Of a DNA stretch of 64,000 nt, positions 1-8,363 are shown in pieces. The notes under the pieces are model-generated. The model was given only the letters and a program-made list of their open reading frames with translations. It was not told the DNA's origin and did no database searches. The first letter of the stretch is position 1, and every line of letters begins with the position of its first letter. The stretch is from assembly GCF_004331255.1 (NCBI RefSeq), contig NZ_SJOF01000002.1, positions 1-64,000 of the forward strand. The letters run 5' to 3'. The translations under genes were made by a program, and so were the position numbers. Origin of the DNA: Acinetobacter sp. ANC 4173. Its GTDB lineage: Bacteria > Pseudomonadota > Gammaproteobacteria > Pseudomonadales > Moraxellaceae.

Positions 1-2
1 GT

Positions 3-83
3 GAATTAGTTCACATTCTAATTGAAGAAGGTTTAGACCATATTGAAGTTACAAACAGCGGGAAACTGACAATACCCAAATAA
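3..83 (+). CDS. 3' end of an unidentified gene (partial)
   Basis: The window opens inside a reading frame that runs 26 codons to a TAA stop and ends ...GKLTIPK. Only the C-terminal tail is present, so no family can be assigned. It is followed at once by a structured non-coding stretch, so this is probably the last gene of its transcript. Confidence 0.45.
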   Translation, partial: ELVHILIEEGLDHIEVTNSGKLTIPK

Positions 84-206
84 ATTGAGGTGAAAAAGCT
101 CATTTTCGAGCCTTAAGTCCACTCTAGAGACGTGGACTCCCCTATGATTCTGCTCAATCGGTCGGTCGAACGTTCCTCCTCCCTCCCTCAATCACAGAAT
201 CCTCGA
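84..206. ncRNA. Candidate structured RNA, strand undecided
   Basis: About 120 bases without an open frame contain three hairpins in a row: GCTC/GAGC near 100-113, AGTCCAC/GTGGACT near 116-136, and a larger arm GATTCTG/CAGAATC at about 138-202. The large loop is C-rich on the plus strand (CCTCCTCCCTCCCTC) and so reads GAGGGAGGGAGG on the minus strand. On the minus strand the GCTC hairpin is followed by a T run, which would suit a terminator, making a minus-strand small RNA the better guess. It does not match 6S RNA, tmRNA or RNase P as I know them. It could also just be untranslated leader or trailer. Confidence 0.3.
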
Positions 207-209
207 TGT

Positions 210-298
210 CGTATAATGCAGATTGATGTTAAAAAGCCCCGTGAGGAAAGCATATTTTCTCACTGGGGCTTAGTAACATAATCAGGACACATTATACG
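210..298. repeat. 89-bp imperfect palindrome with terminator core
   Basis: The outer arms are CGTATAATG (from 210) and CATTATACG (to 298). Further matched blocks follow inward (GATTGATGTTA against TAACATAATC, then AAGCCCC against GGGGCTT), and the centre is a GTGAGGAAA/TTTCTCAC stem. The core with its T run on the minus strand (about 234-271) would end transcripts from the ybfF gene. The arms also resemble the XerC half (TTCGTATAA) and part of the XerD half (TTATGTTA) of Acinetobacter dif-type sites, though the spacing is not the canonical 6 bp. A folded dispersed repeat is the alternative. Confidence 0.5.
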
Positions 299-373
299 AA
301 ATCAATATAATCTACCTATACAAACACAAAGTTACGCGACCTTGCCCAAACAAAGTCGCCGTAGAACACGATC

Positions 374-1141
374 TTATGATTTTAAAAAGTTAGAGATCTC
401 TAACAAAACTTCATCTGTCTTTTCAGCGTGTAGCCAGTGTCCTGCATTCAAAACCTCTTTTATTTCAGCAACAGGAAACTGTTTCTGAATAGCATCAAAA
501 TGCTCAGGTTTATGAATGTATGGAGATAACCCACCACGTAAAAACAATACTGGCTTTTTATAAGACTTTATCTCTTGCCAAGACAATATCTCTGCATAAT
601 GCGCAAAAATAGCATTTAAATTAAAACGCCATTTACCTTGCGTGAATGATTTCAATAAAAATTGAATCACCATATCTTCTTGGATAAATTTCTTCATAAT
701 TTCAGTAGCTTGCAATCTAGATGGTGGTGCAGCTTCCTGTACAGCAAATAATGCTTTAAAAATTTGTTCGTGATGATTTTCTTGATAAGCAAATGGCGAA
801 ATATCTAACACAATTAGACGCATTACACGATCTTCGGCTTTCTCTGCAACTTTCATGCTTATTTTTCCACCCATAGAATGTCCAATGAGGGAAAATTTTT
901 GAATTTGTAGATGATCCAAAGTTTCTAATACATCCTGTGCCATCAAGTCATAGTTCATCTGTTCACTATGCTCAGATAAACCATGATTACGGACATCTAT
1001 TTGTATTACAGCCCTTTTTTCGTTCAAAGTCCGAGCTAACATGCCAAGATTGCTCAAACTTCCAAATAAACCGTGAATAAGTACAACTGGCTCTAAATCG
1101 CTTGGGTTTACTGATTGCTGTATTTGATGATTAAGGATCAT
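374..1141 (-). CDS. ybfF: Alpha/beta-hydrolase esterase, YbfF-like
   Basis: A 255-residue cytosolic alpha/beta hydrolase. The oxyanion-hole HGLFG lies at residues 23-27, the nucleophile elbow GHSMGG puts Ser at about 89, and the C-terminal GHWLHAEK gives the catalytic His near 235. Length, the RNHGLS segment and the NYDLMAQDVLETLD segment match E. coli YbfF closely, a small-acyl esterase active on model esters and acyl-CoAs whose physiological substrate is not settled. It stands alone. The palindromic terminator at 234-271 lies about 100 bp past the stop codon. Confidence 0.85.
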   Translation of the reverse strand: MILNHQIQQSVNPSDLEPVVLIHGLFGSLSNLGMLARTLNEKRAVIQIDVRNHGLSEHSEQMNYDLMAQDVLETLDHLQIQKFSLIGHSMGGKISMKVAEKAEDRVMRLIVLDISPFAYQENHHEQIFKALFAVQEAAPPSRLQATEIMKKFIQEDMVIQFLLKSFTQGKWRFNLNAIFAHYAEILSWQEIKSYKKPVLFLRGGLSPYIHKPEHFDAIQKQFPVAEIKEVLNAGHWLHAEKTDEVLLEISNFLKS

Positions 1142-1284
1142 AGGGCTTCTATCAGGTATTTTTATATATAGTGGCTTTTTAGTTTTTAAGAATCAATAAA
1201 TTTGCTTAGGCTATTTATAAAAATACTAAAAATCGGAGATAATTGTGATGTATTATCCTGATTTTTTTTGCATTTATTTCATTT

Positions 1285-2166
1285 TTATACATTAGATTTA
1301 AAGAAATTAAATGGAATTTTCAAATAACTAATCCCATTTTCCTCGGGTTCAGGAAATTTTCCTGCCTGCATATTGATTTGTATCGCAGGTAAAATCAGTT
1401 TAGGCATTGCTAATGTAGCATCGCGTTGATTCCGCATATTAACAAATGCTTCTTTTTTAATGCTCTCATTGATATGAATATTATGTATCTTTTGTTCAGC
1501 AATACTGGTTTCATAAACAAAGTGATCACGACCTTCAGGTAAATAGTCGTGGCACAGGAACACGCGCATATTATTATCTAAAGCAAACAGTTTTTGTACT
1601 GAATCAAATAAAATGGCTGCACTGCCTTTAGGGAAATCGCAACGTGCCGTACCATAATCAGGCATAAATAGCGTGTCTCCGACAAATACAGCATCACCAA
1701 TCACGTAACTTAGGCAAGCTGGTGTATGTCCTGGGGTTGGAATGTTATAAGCGTCAATTTCACCAATTTTGAAATGTTCGCCATCTTTAAATAAATAATC
1801 AAATGACCGTGTCGCATTAAAATATTTGGGTGCAAGGTTATAAATTGTGCTAAAGGTTTCCTGCACAATCGCAATCTTTTCACTAATTGCGACCACTCCC
1901 CCCACCTTCTGTTTTAAATACTGGGAAGCTGTTAAGTGGTCAGCATGGACGTGTGTTTCCAAAATCCAAATTACGCTTAGGCTATTTTGTTGAATATATG
2001 AAATCATCTCATCCGCCAAAGTTGTCTTTGTCGTTGCAGATGCAGCATCATAATTCAGCACACTATCGATAATGGCAGATTGGCGACTATTCGGGTCTGT
2101 AACCACATAGCTAAAAGTATTGGTTTCTTTATCAAAAAAAGCCTTAACGATTGGTTTTATCAACAC
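1285..2166 (-). CDS. Metallo-beta-lactamase-fold hydrolase, persulfide dioxygenase-like (Blh/ETHE1 type)
   Basis: This 293-residue MBL-fold protein has the metal motif THVHADH at residues 71-77, further ligands in PGHTP (His about 147), GDTLFMPD (Asp about 164) and FLCHDYL (His about 206). That arrangement is typical of the glyoxalase II/ETHE1 persulfide dioxygenases and the Blh proteins, which oxidise glutathione persulfide in sulfide detoxification. The GTG start at 2166 overlaps the upstream YeeE-half gene by 7 bp, and two sulfur-transport genes share its transcript, which supports a sulfur role. No ArsR-type BigR repressor, the usual partner, is encoded next to it. No rhodanese domain is fused. 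Confidence 0.8.
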   Translation of the reverse strand: MLIKPIVKAFFDKETNTFSYVVTDPNSRQSAIIDSVLNYDAASATTKTTLADEMISYIQQNSLSVIWILETHVHADHLTASQYLKQKVGGVVAISEKIAIVQETFSTIYNLAPKYFNATRSFDYLFKDGEHFKIGEIDAYNIPTPGHTPACLSYVIGDAVFVGDTLFMPDYGTARCDFPKGSAAILFDSVQKLFALDNNMRVFLCHDYLPEGRDHFVYETSIAEQKIHNIHINESIKKEAFVNMRNQRDATLAMPKLILPAIQINMQAGKFPEPEENGISYLKIPFNFFKSNV

Positions 2167-2585
2167 GATTTCGCTCCCATCGTTTTATTAAATATCATCA
2201 TACCTATTACCATCGCAGTAATAAAATATAGCGTTTGATAGTGACCCAAACCAATCAAGGTTAGACTTGGTGCGGGACAAATACCAGCTAAGCCCCAACC
2301 CATACCAAAAATTGCACTCCCTAGAATTAATCTTGAATCAATCTGTGTATTCTTAGGCATTACAATCGGTTCTTTAAACACTGTTTTTGGGGCTTGTTGT
2401 TTAGAGAGTATCTGAAAAGGAATAAATGCCACCGCAATTGCACCCATCATCACAAATGCCAAACTTGCATCCCAAGTTCCAAAAATATCCAAAAAGTTCA
2501 GTATTTTTTCTGGATTGGACATTCCTGAAAACATTAAACCAATGGCAAACAGACCACCAAAAATAAAGGCAAATATATTTTTCAT
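2160..2585 (-). CDS. YeeE/YedE half-transporter, DUF6691 type (second half)
   Basis: A small membrane protein of about 141 residues with four hydrophobic stretches and the motif GMGWGLAGICPAPSL, containing the conserved cysteine of the YeeE/YedE thiosulfate/sulfur transporter family. In many bacteria YeeE is split in two, and this is the half with the CPAP cysteine. An ATG at 2585 follows a GGGAGCG Shine-Dalgarno, while a GTG at 2591 overlaps the upstream stop. I prefer the ATG. It overlaps the downstream dioxygenase gene, so production is probably coupled. Confidence 0.8.
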   Translation of the reverse strand: MKNIFAFIFGGLFAIGLMFSGMSNPEKILNFLDIFGTWDASLAFVMMGAIAVAFIPFQILSKQQAPKTVFKEPIVMPKNTQIDSRLILGSAIFGMGWGLAGICPAPSLTLIGLGHYQTLYFITAMVIGMMIFNKTMGAKSC

Positions 2586-2587
2586 GT

Positions 2588-3001
2588 TCACGCTCCCAAA
2601 ATATGACGCATTACAAACACTGTCACGGCGCCTACAAGCATAAAGGTTGCTGTTGCTATGAGTGATCGTTTTGATAAACGACTAATCCCACAAATACCAT
2701 GACCACTGGTACATCCAGAACCAAGTCGCGTACCAAAACCGACCAATAAACCCGCTAAAATCATAATGAATGGTGAACTTTCAATTTGAATCTGTGGTTG
2801 CGTAAATGCCCCATAAGCAAATGGCACAATAATTAAACCCAATAAGAACCAAAGTGCAGGTGTGCTCAATAAGGTTTTGGGGCTAAGGACTTGTGAAATT
2901 AGGCCGCTAATTCCTGCAATACGACCATTGACCCACAAATAACCCACGGCGGAGACACCCAGTAGTGTTCCACCGATAAAAGCGGTTAGATAGTCATGCA
3001 T
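2588..3001 (-). CDS. YeeE/YedE half-transporter (first half)
   Basis: A 137-residue inner-membrane protein with about four helices and the signature GSGCTSGHGICGISRLSKRS near residues 92-111, the other conserved cysteine motif of YeeE/YedE sulfur transporters. Together with the next gene it would form one complete unit that imports a sulfur species (thiosulfate in characterised YeeE). It is first in a three-gene operon, preceded on its own strand by an AT-rich leader that includes palindromic AAACATATTATA-like sequence. Confidence 0.82.
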   Translation of the reverse strand: MHDYLTAFIGGTLLGVSAVGYLWVNGRIAGISGLISQVLSPKTLLSTPALWFLLGLIIVPFAYGAFTQPQIQIESSPFIMILAGLLVGFGTRLGSGCTSGHGICGISRLSKRSLIATATFMLVGAVTVFVMRHILGA

Positions 3002-3276
3002 TTTCTGCGTTCCACTTAAAACAATATATGTTTTTATAATATGTTTATTTATAAATTATTCAAGAGTAATTTTGTATGAATTTTATGCAAACTCACCTTT
3101 CGAATTCATTTAAGACCTTATCCAAAAACCGCAGCTTCCAACTCATCGGCATTTATTTAAATAAACACTGATATGAGGTGATAATGAACAATCTTTGACG
3201 TACATTCCCTAGAATCATTTTAGTCAACAAACATATGGATTCTAGATTGGGACAGAATTGATATAGTTTTCTTCAA

Positions 3277-4176
3277 CTAAAAATGAATACTTTCCAGATT
3301 ATTTTCAATAATATTCAACCAAGCGCGTGTTGCTGGTGTCATCGCAACAGTACTGTTCCAAGCCATCTTTAAGTTCCAGTTGATCTTCGGCTCAGTGAGT
3401 AATGCAATATGAAATTCATCGCTATTCAGTCGCTCACAATAGGCTTGAGGAAGTAAAGCAATACCCACATTCGACTCCACCAGCTTGGCAATAAAGTCCC
3501 ATTGACTACTCCGGCAAGCCACTTTCGGTTCAAAACCCACCGACTGCGCCGCCTGAATAATGACATTGTTTAGAGTAAATGTATTGGCGTACAGTAAAAA
3601 GGATTCCTCCTTGAGTTCAATCAGTTTAATTTCTTGTTTTTTACGCCAATGTGAGCTTTTCTTTGCTAGTAGACAAATCGGTGAGTTGATAATTTCAAAT
3701 CCACTCAGTAAAGGTTTTAACTCTCCCATCACCACCCCAGCATCAACCTCTTTACGTAAAATAGCCTCTTCAATGCCCGTCGCCCCGACTTCCAGAAAGT
3801 TCAACTCAATATGTGGATATTGACTATGGAATTTGGCAATCACGGTACTTAGCATCATGGCTGCCAAAGGTGGTAGACCTATAGTCAGCTTACCTTTCTT
3901 TAAGCCTCTTACTTGTGTCACCGTATCAAAAATACGTTGCTGTTCATTCAGAATAATTAAGGCATGTTCATACACCTGCTGTCCCACATAAGTCAAAGCT
4001 ACGCCGCGTTTGCGTCCTGCCTCCCCTTTATGCAGTAGCATAACGCCTAATTGCTCTTCTAGACTGCGCATCGCTTTACTAATGGTCGGTTGGGTTAAAT
4101 TCAACTGTTCAGCAGCTAAAGTGAAACTCTGCGTCTCAACAAGAGTGACAAAAACTTGCAGACTTTTAATATCCAC
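3277..4176 (-). CDS. LysR-family regulator, CidR-like
   Basis: A 299-residue LysR-type regulator. The winged HTH occupies residues 1-60 (SFTLAAEQLNLTQPTISKAMRSLEEQLG) and the effector-binding domain about 90-295. It starts with GTG and is transcribed away from the CidA/LrgA-LrgB pair across an 80-bp spacer, the arrangement of CidR with cidAB in Gram-positive bacteria. It probably controls those genes and itself in response to a small carbon metabolite; this is inferred from position. The approximately 275 bp downstream of its stop hold only AT-rich sequence and an imperfect inverted repeat near 3144-3178. Confidence 0.85.
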   Translation of the reverse strand: MDIKSLQVFVTLVETQSFTLAAEQLNLTQPTISKAMRSLEEQLGVMLLHKGEAGRKRGVALTYVGQQVYEHALIILNEQQRIFDTVTQVRGLKKGKLTIGLPPLAAMMLSTVIAKFHSQYPHIELNFLEVGATGIEEAILRKEVDAGVVMGELKPLLSGFEIINSPICLLAKKSSHWRKKQEIKLIELKEESFLLYANTFTLNNVIIQAAQSVGFEPKVACRSSQWDFIAKLVESNVGIALLPQAYCERLNSDEFHIALLTEPKINWNLKMAWNSTVAMTPATRAWLNIIENNLESIHF

Positions 4177-4277
4177 ACCAAATATTCCATATTTGCATAA
4201 TTATTTTTTTATTATTCATAATTAAAGTTTCAGGTCAATTTTACAATAAAACCCTGTTGATTAGACCAGTTCATGTC

Positions 4278-4712
4278 ATGTCCTCTCCTGATGCATCAAA
4301 AGTACACGATCTCCTAAAAGTCACCGCTCAATTGCTGTTTTTAATTGGACTATGGTGGATCAGCTCCTTTATTCAGCAATTCTTTCATCTTCCTATTTCT
4401 GCTGGCGTGATCGGACTCATTCTGCTTCTGCTTGCCTTGAGCTCAGGCATCATGAAATTGGTGTGGATTAAATCAGGGGCAGATTTCATTCTTGCCGAAT
4501 TGGTGTTGATGTTTATTCCCTGTGTCGTGGGCTTAGTCAAATATAAACAACTCTTTCTCACACAAGGCTGGCAGCTCATTCTTGCGGTTGTATTAGGAAC
4601 CATCTGCGTTATGGTGATGACCGCATACAGTGTTCATTTTGGCTTTAAGTTAGAACGTAAACTTCAGCAAAAGCAAAATCATCGTCAGTCTAAAGTGGAA
4701 GCACACTCATGA
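4278..4712 (+). CDS. CidA/LrgA-family membrane protein
   Basis: A holin-like integral membrane protein of about 144 residues with four hydrophobic segments (for example LLFLIGLWWISSFI and LILAVVLGTICVMVMTAYSV) and the family motif LPISAGVIGLILLLLAL. A TTG at 4257 would add seven residues. The ATG at 4278 leaves a normal short N-terminus and is preferred, although neither has a strong ribosome-binding site. CidA/LrgA and LrgB proteins act together in murein hydrolase control or in export of small organic acids. The downstream gene overlaps by 4 bp (ATGA). Confidence 0.82.
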   Translation: MSSPDASKVHDLLKVTAQLLFLIGLWWISSFIQQFFHLPISAGVIGLILLLLALSSGIMKLVWIKSGADFILAELVLMFIPCVVGLVKYKQLFLTQGWQLILAVVLGTICVMVMTAYSVHFGFKLERKLQQKQNHRQSKVEAHS

Positions 4713-5404
4713 ACTTCACGGCGCTATTTTGTTTTATTGCAACCATCATTGGGTACGTCTTGGCGAAAAAAATCTATCATCGTTACCCTTATATGCTGCT
4801 GTCCCCTGCCATGCTCGTTCCTTTTGTGCTGATTTTAATCTTGTTGCGTTTCCATATCTCCTATGACACCTATATGCTCGATAACCATTGGATTGTCTGG
4901 ATGCTTGGACCCGCAACTATCGCCTTTGCCATCCCTATCTATGAATATCGTCAACTGATTCGCGAACATCTGTTTTCTATTGCTCTGGGGATTGTGATTG
5001 GAATGAGTGCTGGTGTAATAAGTGCCTTTTATTTAGCAAAACTGTTTCATTTTGATAGCCAAACCACCTACAGCCTAATGTCACGCTCCATCTCGACCCC
5101 CTTTGCGATGGAACTGACCGCGCATATTGGTGGTTCAGTCGAACTGGTGATTTTATTTACTATGATTACAGGGATTGCAGGCGTACTTTTGGGAGACACC
5201 GTACTACTGCTGTTAAAACTGAACTCCGCCTTTGCACAAGGCGCTTCGCTAGGCAATGCAGCACATGGCTTTGGTACCAGTAAAGCATTCATGCGTCATT
5301 ATGAAGAAGGTGTGATTGCATGCTTAACCATGGTTTTGGCAGGTATATTTATGGTGATTCTCGGACCGAGTTTAATTCATCTGGTATTACGTTGCTTAGG
5401 CTAA
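4709..5404 (+). CDS. lrgB: LrgB-family membrane protein
   Basis: A 231-residue polytopic protein with the LrgB hallmarks RSISTPFAMELTAHIGGS and GNAAHGFGTSKA. It is the obligate partner of the CidA/LrgA-type protein encoded just upstream with a 4-bp overlap. In plants and some bacteria LrgA/LrgB pairs move glycolate, pyruvate or similar acids; in staphylococci they modulate cell lysis. Which applies here cannot be read from sequence. The stop lies 17 bp from the convergent cobS stop with no clear terminator between them. Confidence 0.85.
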   Translation: MNFTALFCFIATIIGYVLAKKIYHRYPYMLLSPAMLVPFVLILILLRFHISYDTYMLDNHWIVWMLGPATIAFAIPIYEYRQLIREHLFSIALGIVIGMSAGVISAFYLAKLFHFDSQTTYSLMSRSISTPFAMELTAHIGGSVELVILFTMITGIAGVLLGDTVLLLLKLNSAFAQGASLGNAAHGFGTSKAFMRHYEEGVIACLTMVLAGIFMVILGPSLIHLVLRCLG

Positions 5405-5421
5405 TTAGTTGGTTAAAAAAC

Positions 5422-6180
5422 TTAAAACAAGGTACTCATCGGTAAATAATTCAGGCCGATCACAAATATCAACAAGCAGATTGTTTCACTTAACTCAATG
5501 CTCGCACCAATGGTATCTCCTGTAATCCCTCCTAGACGTTGCAGAAACTTAGCACGCAAATAAAAGAATGTTAGCACCCATGCCAGTCCTGTAAGTAAGC
5601 CTATACCGTAAAAATACAAGACCAGACTCAAGCTGAGTACAATCACGCCATATACACGGCGCTTAGGCAAATGCGCTGCCATACTCGAACCTAATCCATT
5701 AGAACGAACATAGGGTGTGCTCACAAATAAAGCCAAAGGCGAAATTCGTGCAAGTAATGGAAACAGTAATAAAGCCAGTGCTGCTTTCTGCTCGAGCAAT
5801 ACATATAAGGCAGCCCATTTTAATACGCAGACAATAATTAAACTTAGAACCCCAATAGGACCACAACTCGGGTCTTTCATAATACGAAGTGTACGCTCCT
5901 TGTCTCCAAAGCCTCCGACCCATGCATCGGCAGTATCTGCCAAACCATCGAGATGTAAACCTCCTGTTAACCAAATCCAAAGCACCAGAATTAAACTTGA
6001 GAGTAGAACTGTAGACAATCCAGACAGCAATAAAGCCACTGTATATAAGATCAACCCAATGATCAGCCCCACCAAGGGATAAAATAAAATCGAGTTTGCA
6101 TTCTGCTCAGCCGTCGGCATTTCTCTAAGTTGAATTCGTAACGTAGTCAAGAACTGTAAAGCTATCAGAAATGGAGTCAT
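5422..6180 (-). CDS. cobS: Adenosylcobinamide-GDP ribazoletransferase (cobalamin synthase)
   Basis: This inner-membrane enzyme joins adenosylcobinamide-GDP to alpha-ribazole (phosphate), the last assembly step of coenzyme B12. The signature GGLHLDGLADTADAW lies at residues 73-87, with the aspartates that bind metal, and several hydrophobic helices surround it. Its 252 residues match the family length. The ATG overlaps the upstream phosphatase stop by 4 bp. It ends the cobU-cobT-cobC-cobS block, which covers salvage and nucleotide-loop assembly only, so the cell probably takes up a corrinoid precursor unless ring synthesis lies elsewhere. Confidence 0.93.
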   Translation of the reverse strand: MTPFLIALQFLTTLRIQLREMPTAEQNANSILFYPLVGLIIGLILYTVALLLSGLSTVLLSSLILVLWIWLTGGLHLDGLADTADAWVGGFGDKERTLRIMKDPSCGPIGVLSLIIVCVLKWAALYVLLEQKAALALLLFPLLARISPLALFVSTPYVRSNGLGSSMAAHLPKRRVYGVIVLSLSLVLYFYGIGLLTGLAWVLTFFYLRAKFLQRLGGITGDTIGASIELSETICLLIFVIGLNYLPMSTLF

Positions 6181-6782
6181 GTTAACTCCTGCAAACTAAG
6201 CGTCTGTGCTGCGGTATCCCAATGAAAAGAATTGAGTTGCCCCAATTCAGCCGACATTTTTAACACATCATCCAAGGGTTGCTGTGACACCATACATTTT
6301 AACAGTTTAATTACACCACCATGCGTGACCACCAAGGCCGATTGCCAACCATTGAGCTGCATCTGCTGCTGTATGTTCGCCATCGCTGTGCTGACTCGGC
6401 GATGAAACTGATGCATAGTTTCCGCATTAGGAAGTGTAGTCTGCGTTGGTTTTTGCCAGAAGTCTGCCAAAGTTTCAGGAAATTGTTCATATAGCTGTTG
6501 TATCGACTGTCCTTCCCAATCGCCAAAATGCATTTCTTGCAGGTTCTTATCTAAAATAAGCGGTATATCCTGCTCTTTTACAAAGTGTTGCGCGAAGATA
6601 CGGCAACGCTGCAGAGGTGAGGAAAACACGATATCCCATTGCTGAGGTAGACTTTGAGATTGATCTATACTGCTAAGCATCTGTTGCCAACCCTTAGCTG
6701 TCAAAGCATCATCCAGTGAACCGCGCAGCGTATGACTCAGTTCACTTTCGCCATGTCGTAGTAGATCAATCTTTAAATGCAT
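6177..6782 (-). CDS. cobC: Alpha-ribazole phosphatase, histidine-phosphatase family
   Basis: A phosphoglycerate-mutase-like phosphatase of about 201 residues. The phospho-acceptor LLRHGESE is at residues 7-14 and the second catalytic histidine is in VVTHGG near residue 153. It would remove phosphate from alpha-ribazole phosphate or adenosylcobalamin phosphate. The ATG at 6782 has an AGGAAA ribosome-binding site and starts just before the RHG motif; a longer TTG-initiated frame from 6809 would run into the end of cobT and is less likely. Position between cobT and cobS supports the B12 role. Confidence 0.9.
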   Translation of the reverse strand: MHLKIDLLRHGESELSHTLRGSLDDALTAKGWQQMLSSIDQSQSLPQQWDIVFSSPLQRCRIFAQHFVKEQDIPLILDKNLQEMHFGDWEGQSIQQLYEQFPETLADFWQKPTQTTLPNAETMHQFHRRVSTAMANIQQQMQLNGWQSALVVTHGGVIKLLKCMVSQQPLDDVLKMSAELGQLNSFHWDTAAQTLSLQELT

Positions 6783-6792
6783 AGCAGATTTC

Positions 6793-7845
6793 CTAAATTT
6801 TCTCACCAATCACAGCGGCTTCTGCAAATGTCGCCATTTGATTATGTAAATGACATGCCAATTTAATAATCCCAAGTGCTGCACCTGCACCACTGGCTTC
6901 ACCCAAGCGCAAATTCAGTTTTAAAATCGGCTCTGCATTTAACTCTTGCAATAAGCGTTGATGCCCATATTCGGCAGACTGATGTCCAAACAGCAGCCAT
7001 TCACGTACCGCAGGGTTCAGTTGGACTGCAACCAGTGCAGCAGCCGTACTGATAAAGCCATCAACGACCATTGGTAGACCTAATTGCGCACAACGGATAT
7101 ATGCACCGACCATCGCAGCAATTTCTAAACCACCAACGGCGCATAAGGCTTTGAAAGCATCTTGCTGAACATAATCACGGTGTAATGCCACCGCACGATC
7201 GATCACTTGTTTTTTATGTGCTAATTGCTCTGCACGAATGCCTGTGCCAACCCCTGTAAGTTGTTCCGCAACTTCGTTGAGTAACATACATGCCAAAGCA
7301 GAAGCTGAACAGGTATTGCCAATGCCCATTTCACCCGCAATATAAATAGAGGCTTTTTCCGTTACGGCACGTTCGACACTTTGCTTACCCAAATTCATGG
7401 CTGCAATACATTGTGCTTCTGTCATTGCAGGCTGTTTGGCAAAGTTGGCTGTGCCTGGAGCAATACAATGGGTTTCGACATGGGGATATTGATAAGTATC
7501 TCCCACCGTACCACAGTCAATCACTTGTAAAGTCGCCGCATATTCCTTGGCAATGACACTAATACAGGCACCACCCGTGGTGAAATTGAGCAACATTTGA
7601 CGGGTCACTGCTTGAGGATAAGCCGAAATATTCTCTTCCATCACCCCATGATCGCCAGCAAAAATACTAATCCACGGCGCTTGAATATCGGGTTGATCTT
7701 TATTCTGCAAACTTGCCAATAAAATTGCGATACGTTCTAACTCAGACAAAGAACCAGTAGGCTTGGTGAGTTGTAATTGGCGCGCTTCTGCACGTTGTTT
7801 CACTGCATCATTTGGTTGTTGACACGCCTCTAACCACCAACTCAT
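6793..7845 (-). CDS. cobT: Nicotinate-nucleotide--dimethylbenzimidazole phosphoribosyltransferase
   Basis: This enzyme activates the lower-ligand base by transferring ribose phosphate from nicotinate mononucleotide, giving alpha-ribazole phosphate. It is 350 residues, the usual length, with the glycine-rich GEMGIGNTCSASA segment and a C-terminal LGEASGAGAALG segment holding the catalytic glutamate. The ATG at 7845 (MSWWLEA) has an AAGGAGAC Shine-Dalgarno and a 4-bp ATGA overlap with the cobU stop. A further upstream start would read through the end of cobU, so I reject it. Confidence 0.93.
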   Translation of the reverse strand: MSWWLEACQQPNDAVKQRAEARQLQLTKPTGSLSELERIAILLASLQNKDQPDIQAPWISIFAGDHGVMEENISAYPQAVTRQMLLNFTTGGACISVIAKEYAATLQVIDCGTVGDTYQYPHVETHCIAPGTANFAKQPAMTEAQCIAAMNLGKQSVERAVTEKASIYIAGEMGIGNTCSASALACMLLNEVAEQLTGVGTGIRAEQLAHKKQVIDRAVALHRDYVQQDAFKALCAVGGLEIAAMVGAYIRCAQLGLPMVVDGFISTAAALVAVQLNPAVREWLLFGHQSAEYGHQRLLQELNAEPILKLNLRLGEASGAGAALGIIKLACHLHNQMATFAEAAVIGEKI

Positions 7846-8363
7846 GATTTGTCTCCTTTTAATTGCATTGATAATCCCGCTACACAAAACACCACCTTAT
7901 CGGCAAGCTGTGCCAGTTGTTGATGCAGTCGCCCCGATTCATCCACAAACTTACGGCTTAACTCTCCCATAGGCACAACGCCTAAACCTGTTTCATTACT
8001 CACGAGAATAATTGTGGAAGATAAAGTCGGTAAAACGTCGAGTAATTTTTGCATCTGCTGTGCCAATAAGCTCTGATCATCTACCAATAAGAGATTGGTC
8101 ATCCATAAGGTCAGACAATCGACCAAAATCAGTTGTTCTGGCGCATCTATACGCTGCAAACAATCGGCCAAATACAGCGGCTCTTCACTCAATTGCCAAT
8201 GTGATGGGCGTTGTGATTGATGATGTTGAATCCGTTGCTGCATTTCAGCATCTAAAGCCTGAGCGGTTGCCACGTAGTGAACCTTAAGCCCCGAATCTTG
8301 TGCAATCTGTTCAGCCAAACGACTTTTACCTGAACGGGCACCCCCTAATATGAGTTGCAACAT
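7842..8363 (-). CDS. cobU: Bifunctional adenosylcobinamide kinase / guanylyltransferase
   Basis: A 173-residue enzyme that phosphorylates adenosylcobinamide and then attaches GMP. The P-loop GGARSGKS is at residues 7-14, and the SNETGLGVVPMGELSR block, with the VSNE motif, is typical of the family. The ATG follows AGGTGACGT and overlaps the end of the 2H phosphoesterase gene by 19 bp, so these genes are very likely cotranscribed. No cobalamin riboswitch is visible upstream in the run. Confidence 0.93.
   Translation of the reverse strand: MLQLILGGARSGKSRLAEQIAQDSGLKVHYVATAQALDAEMQQRIQHHQSQRPSHWQLSEEPLYLADCLQRIDAPEQLILVDCLTLWMTNLLLVDDQSLLAQQMQKLLDVLPTLSSTIILVSNETGLGVVPMGELSRKFVDESGRLHQQLAQLADKVVFCVAGLSMQLKGDKS

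Noticed and set aside
84..206. tmRNA, 6S RNA or RNase P RNA
   Set aside because: No CCA-like 3' end, tag frame, 6S central bubble or RNase P signature is present.
4257..4277. TTG start for the CidA/LrgA gene
   Set aside because: No ribosome-binding site and an ATG seven codons later gives the expected N-terminus.
5699..6082. Long frames on both strands within cobS (93 and 121 codons)
   Set aside because: cobS has all its family motifs, and these frames are only by-products of its codon pattern.
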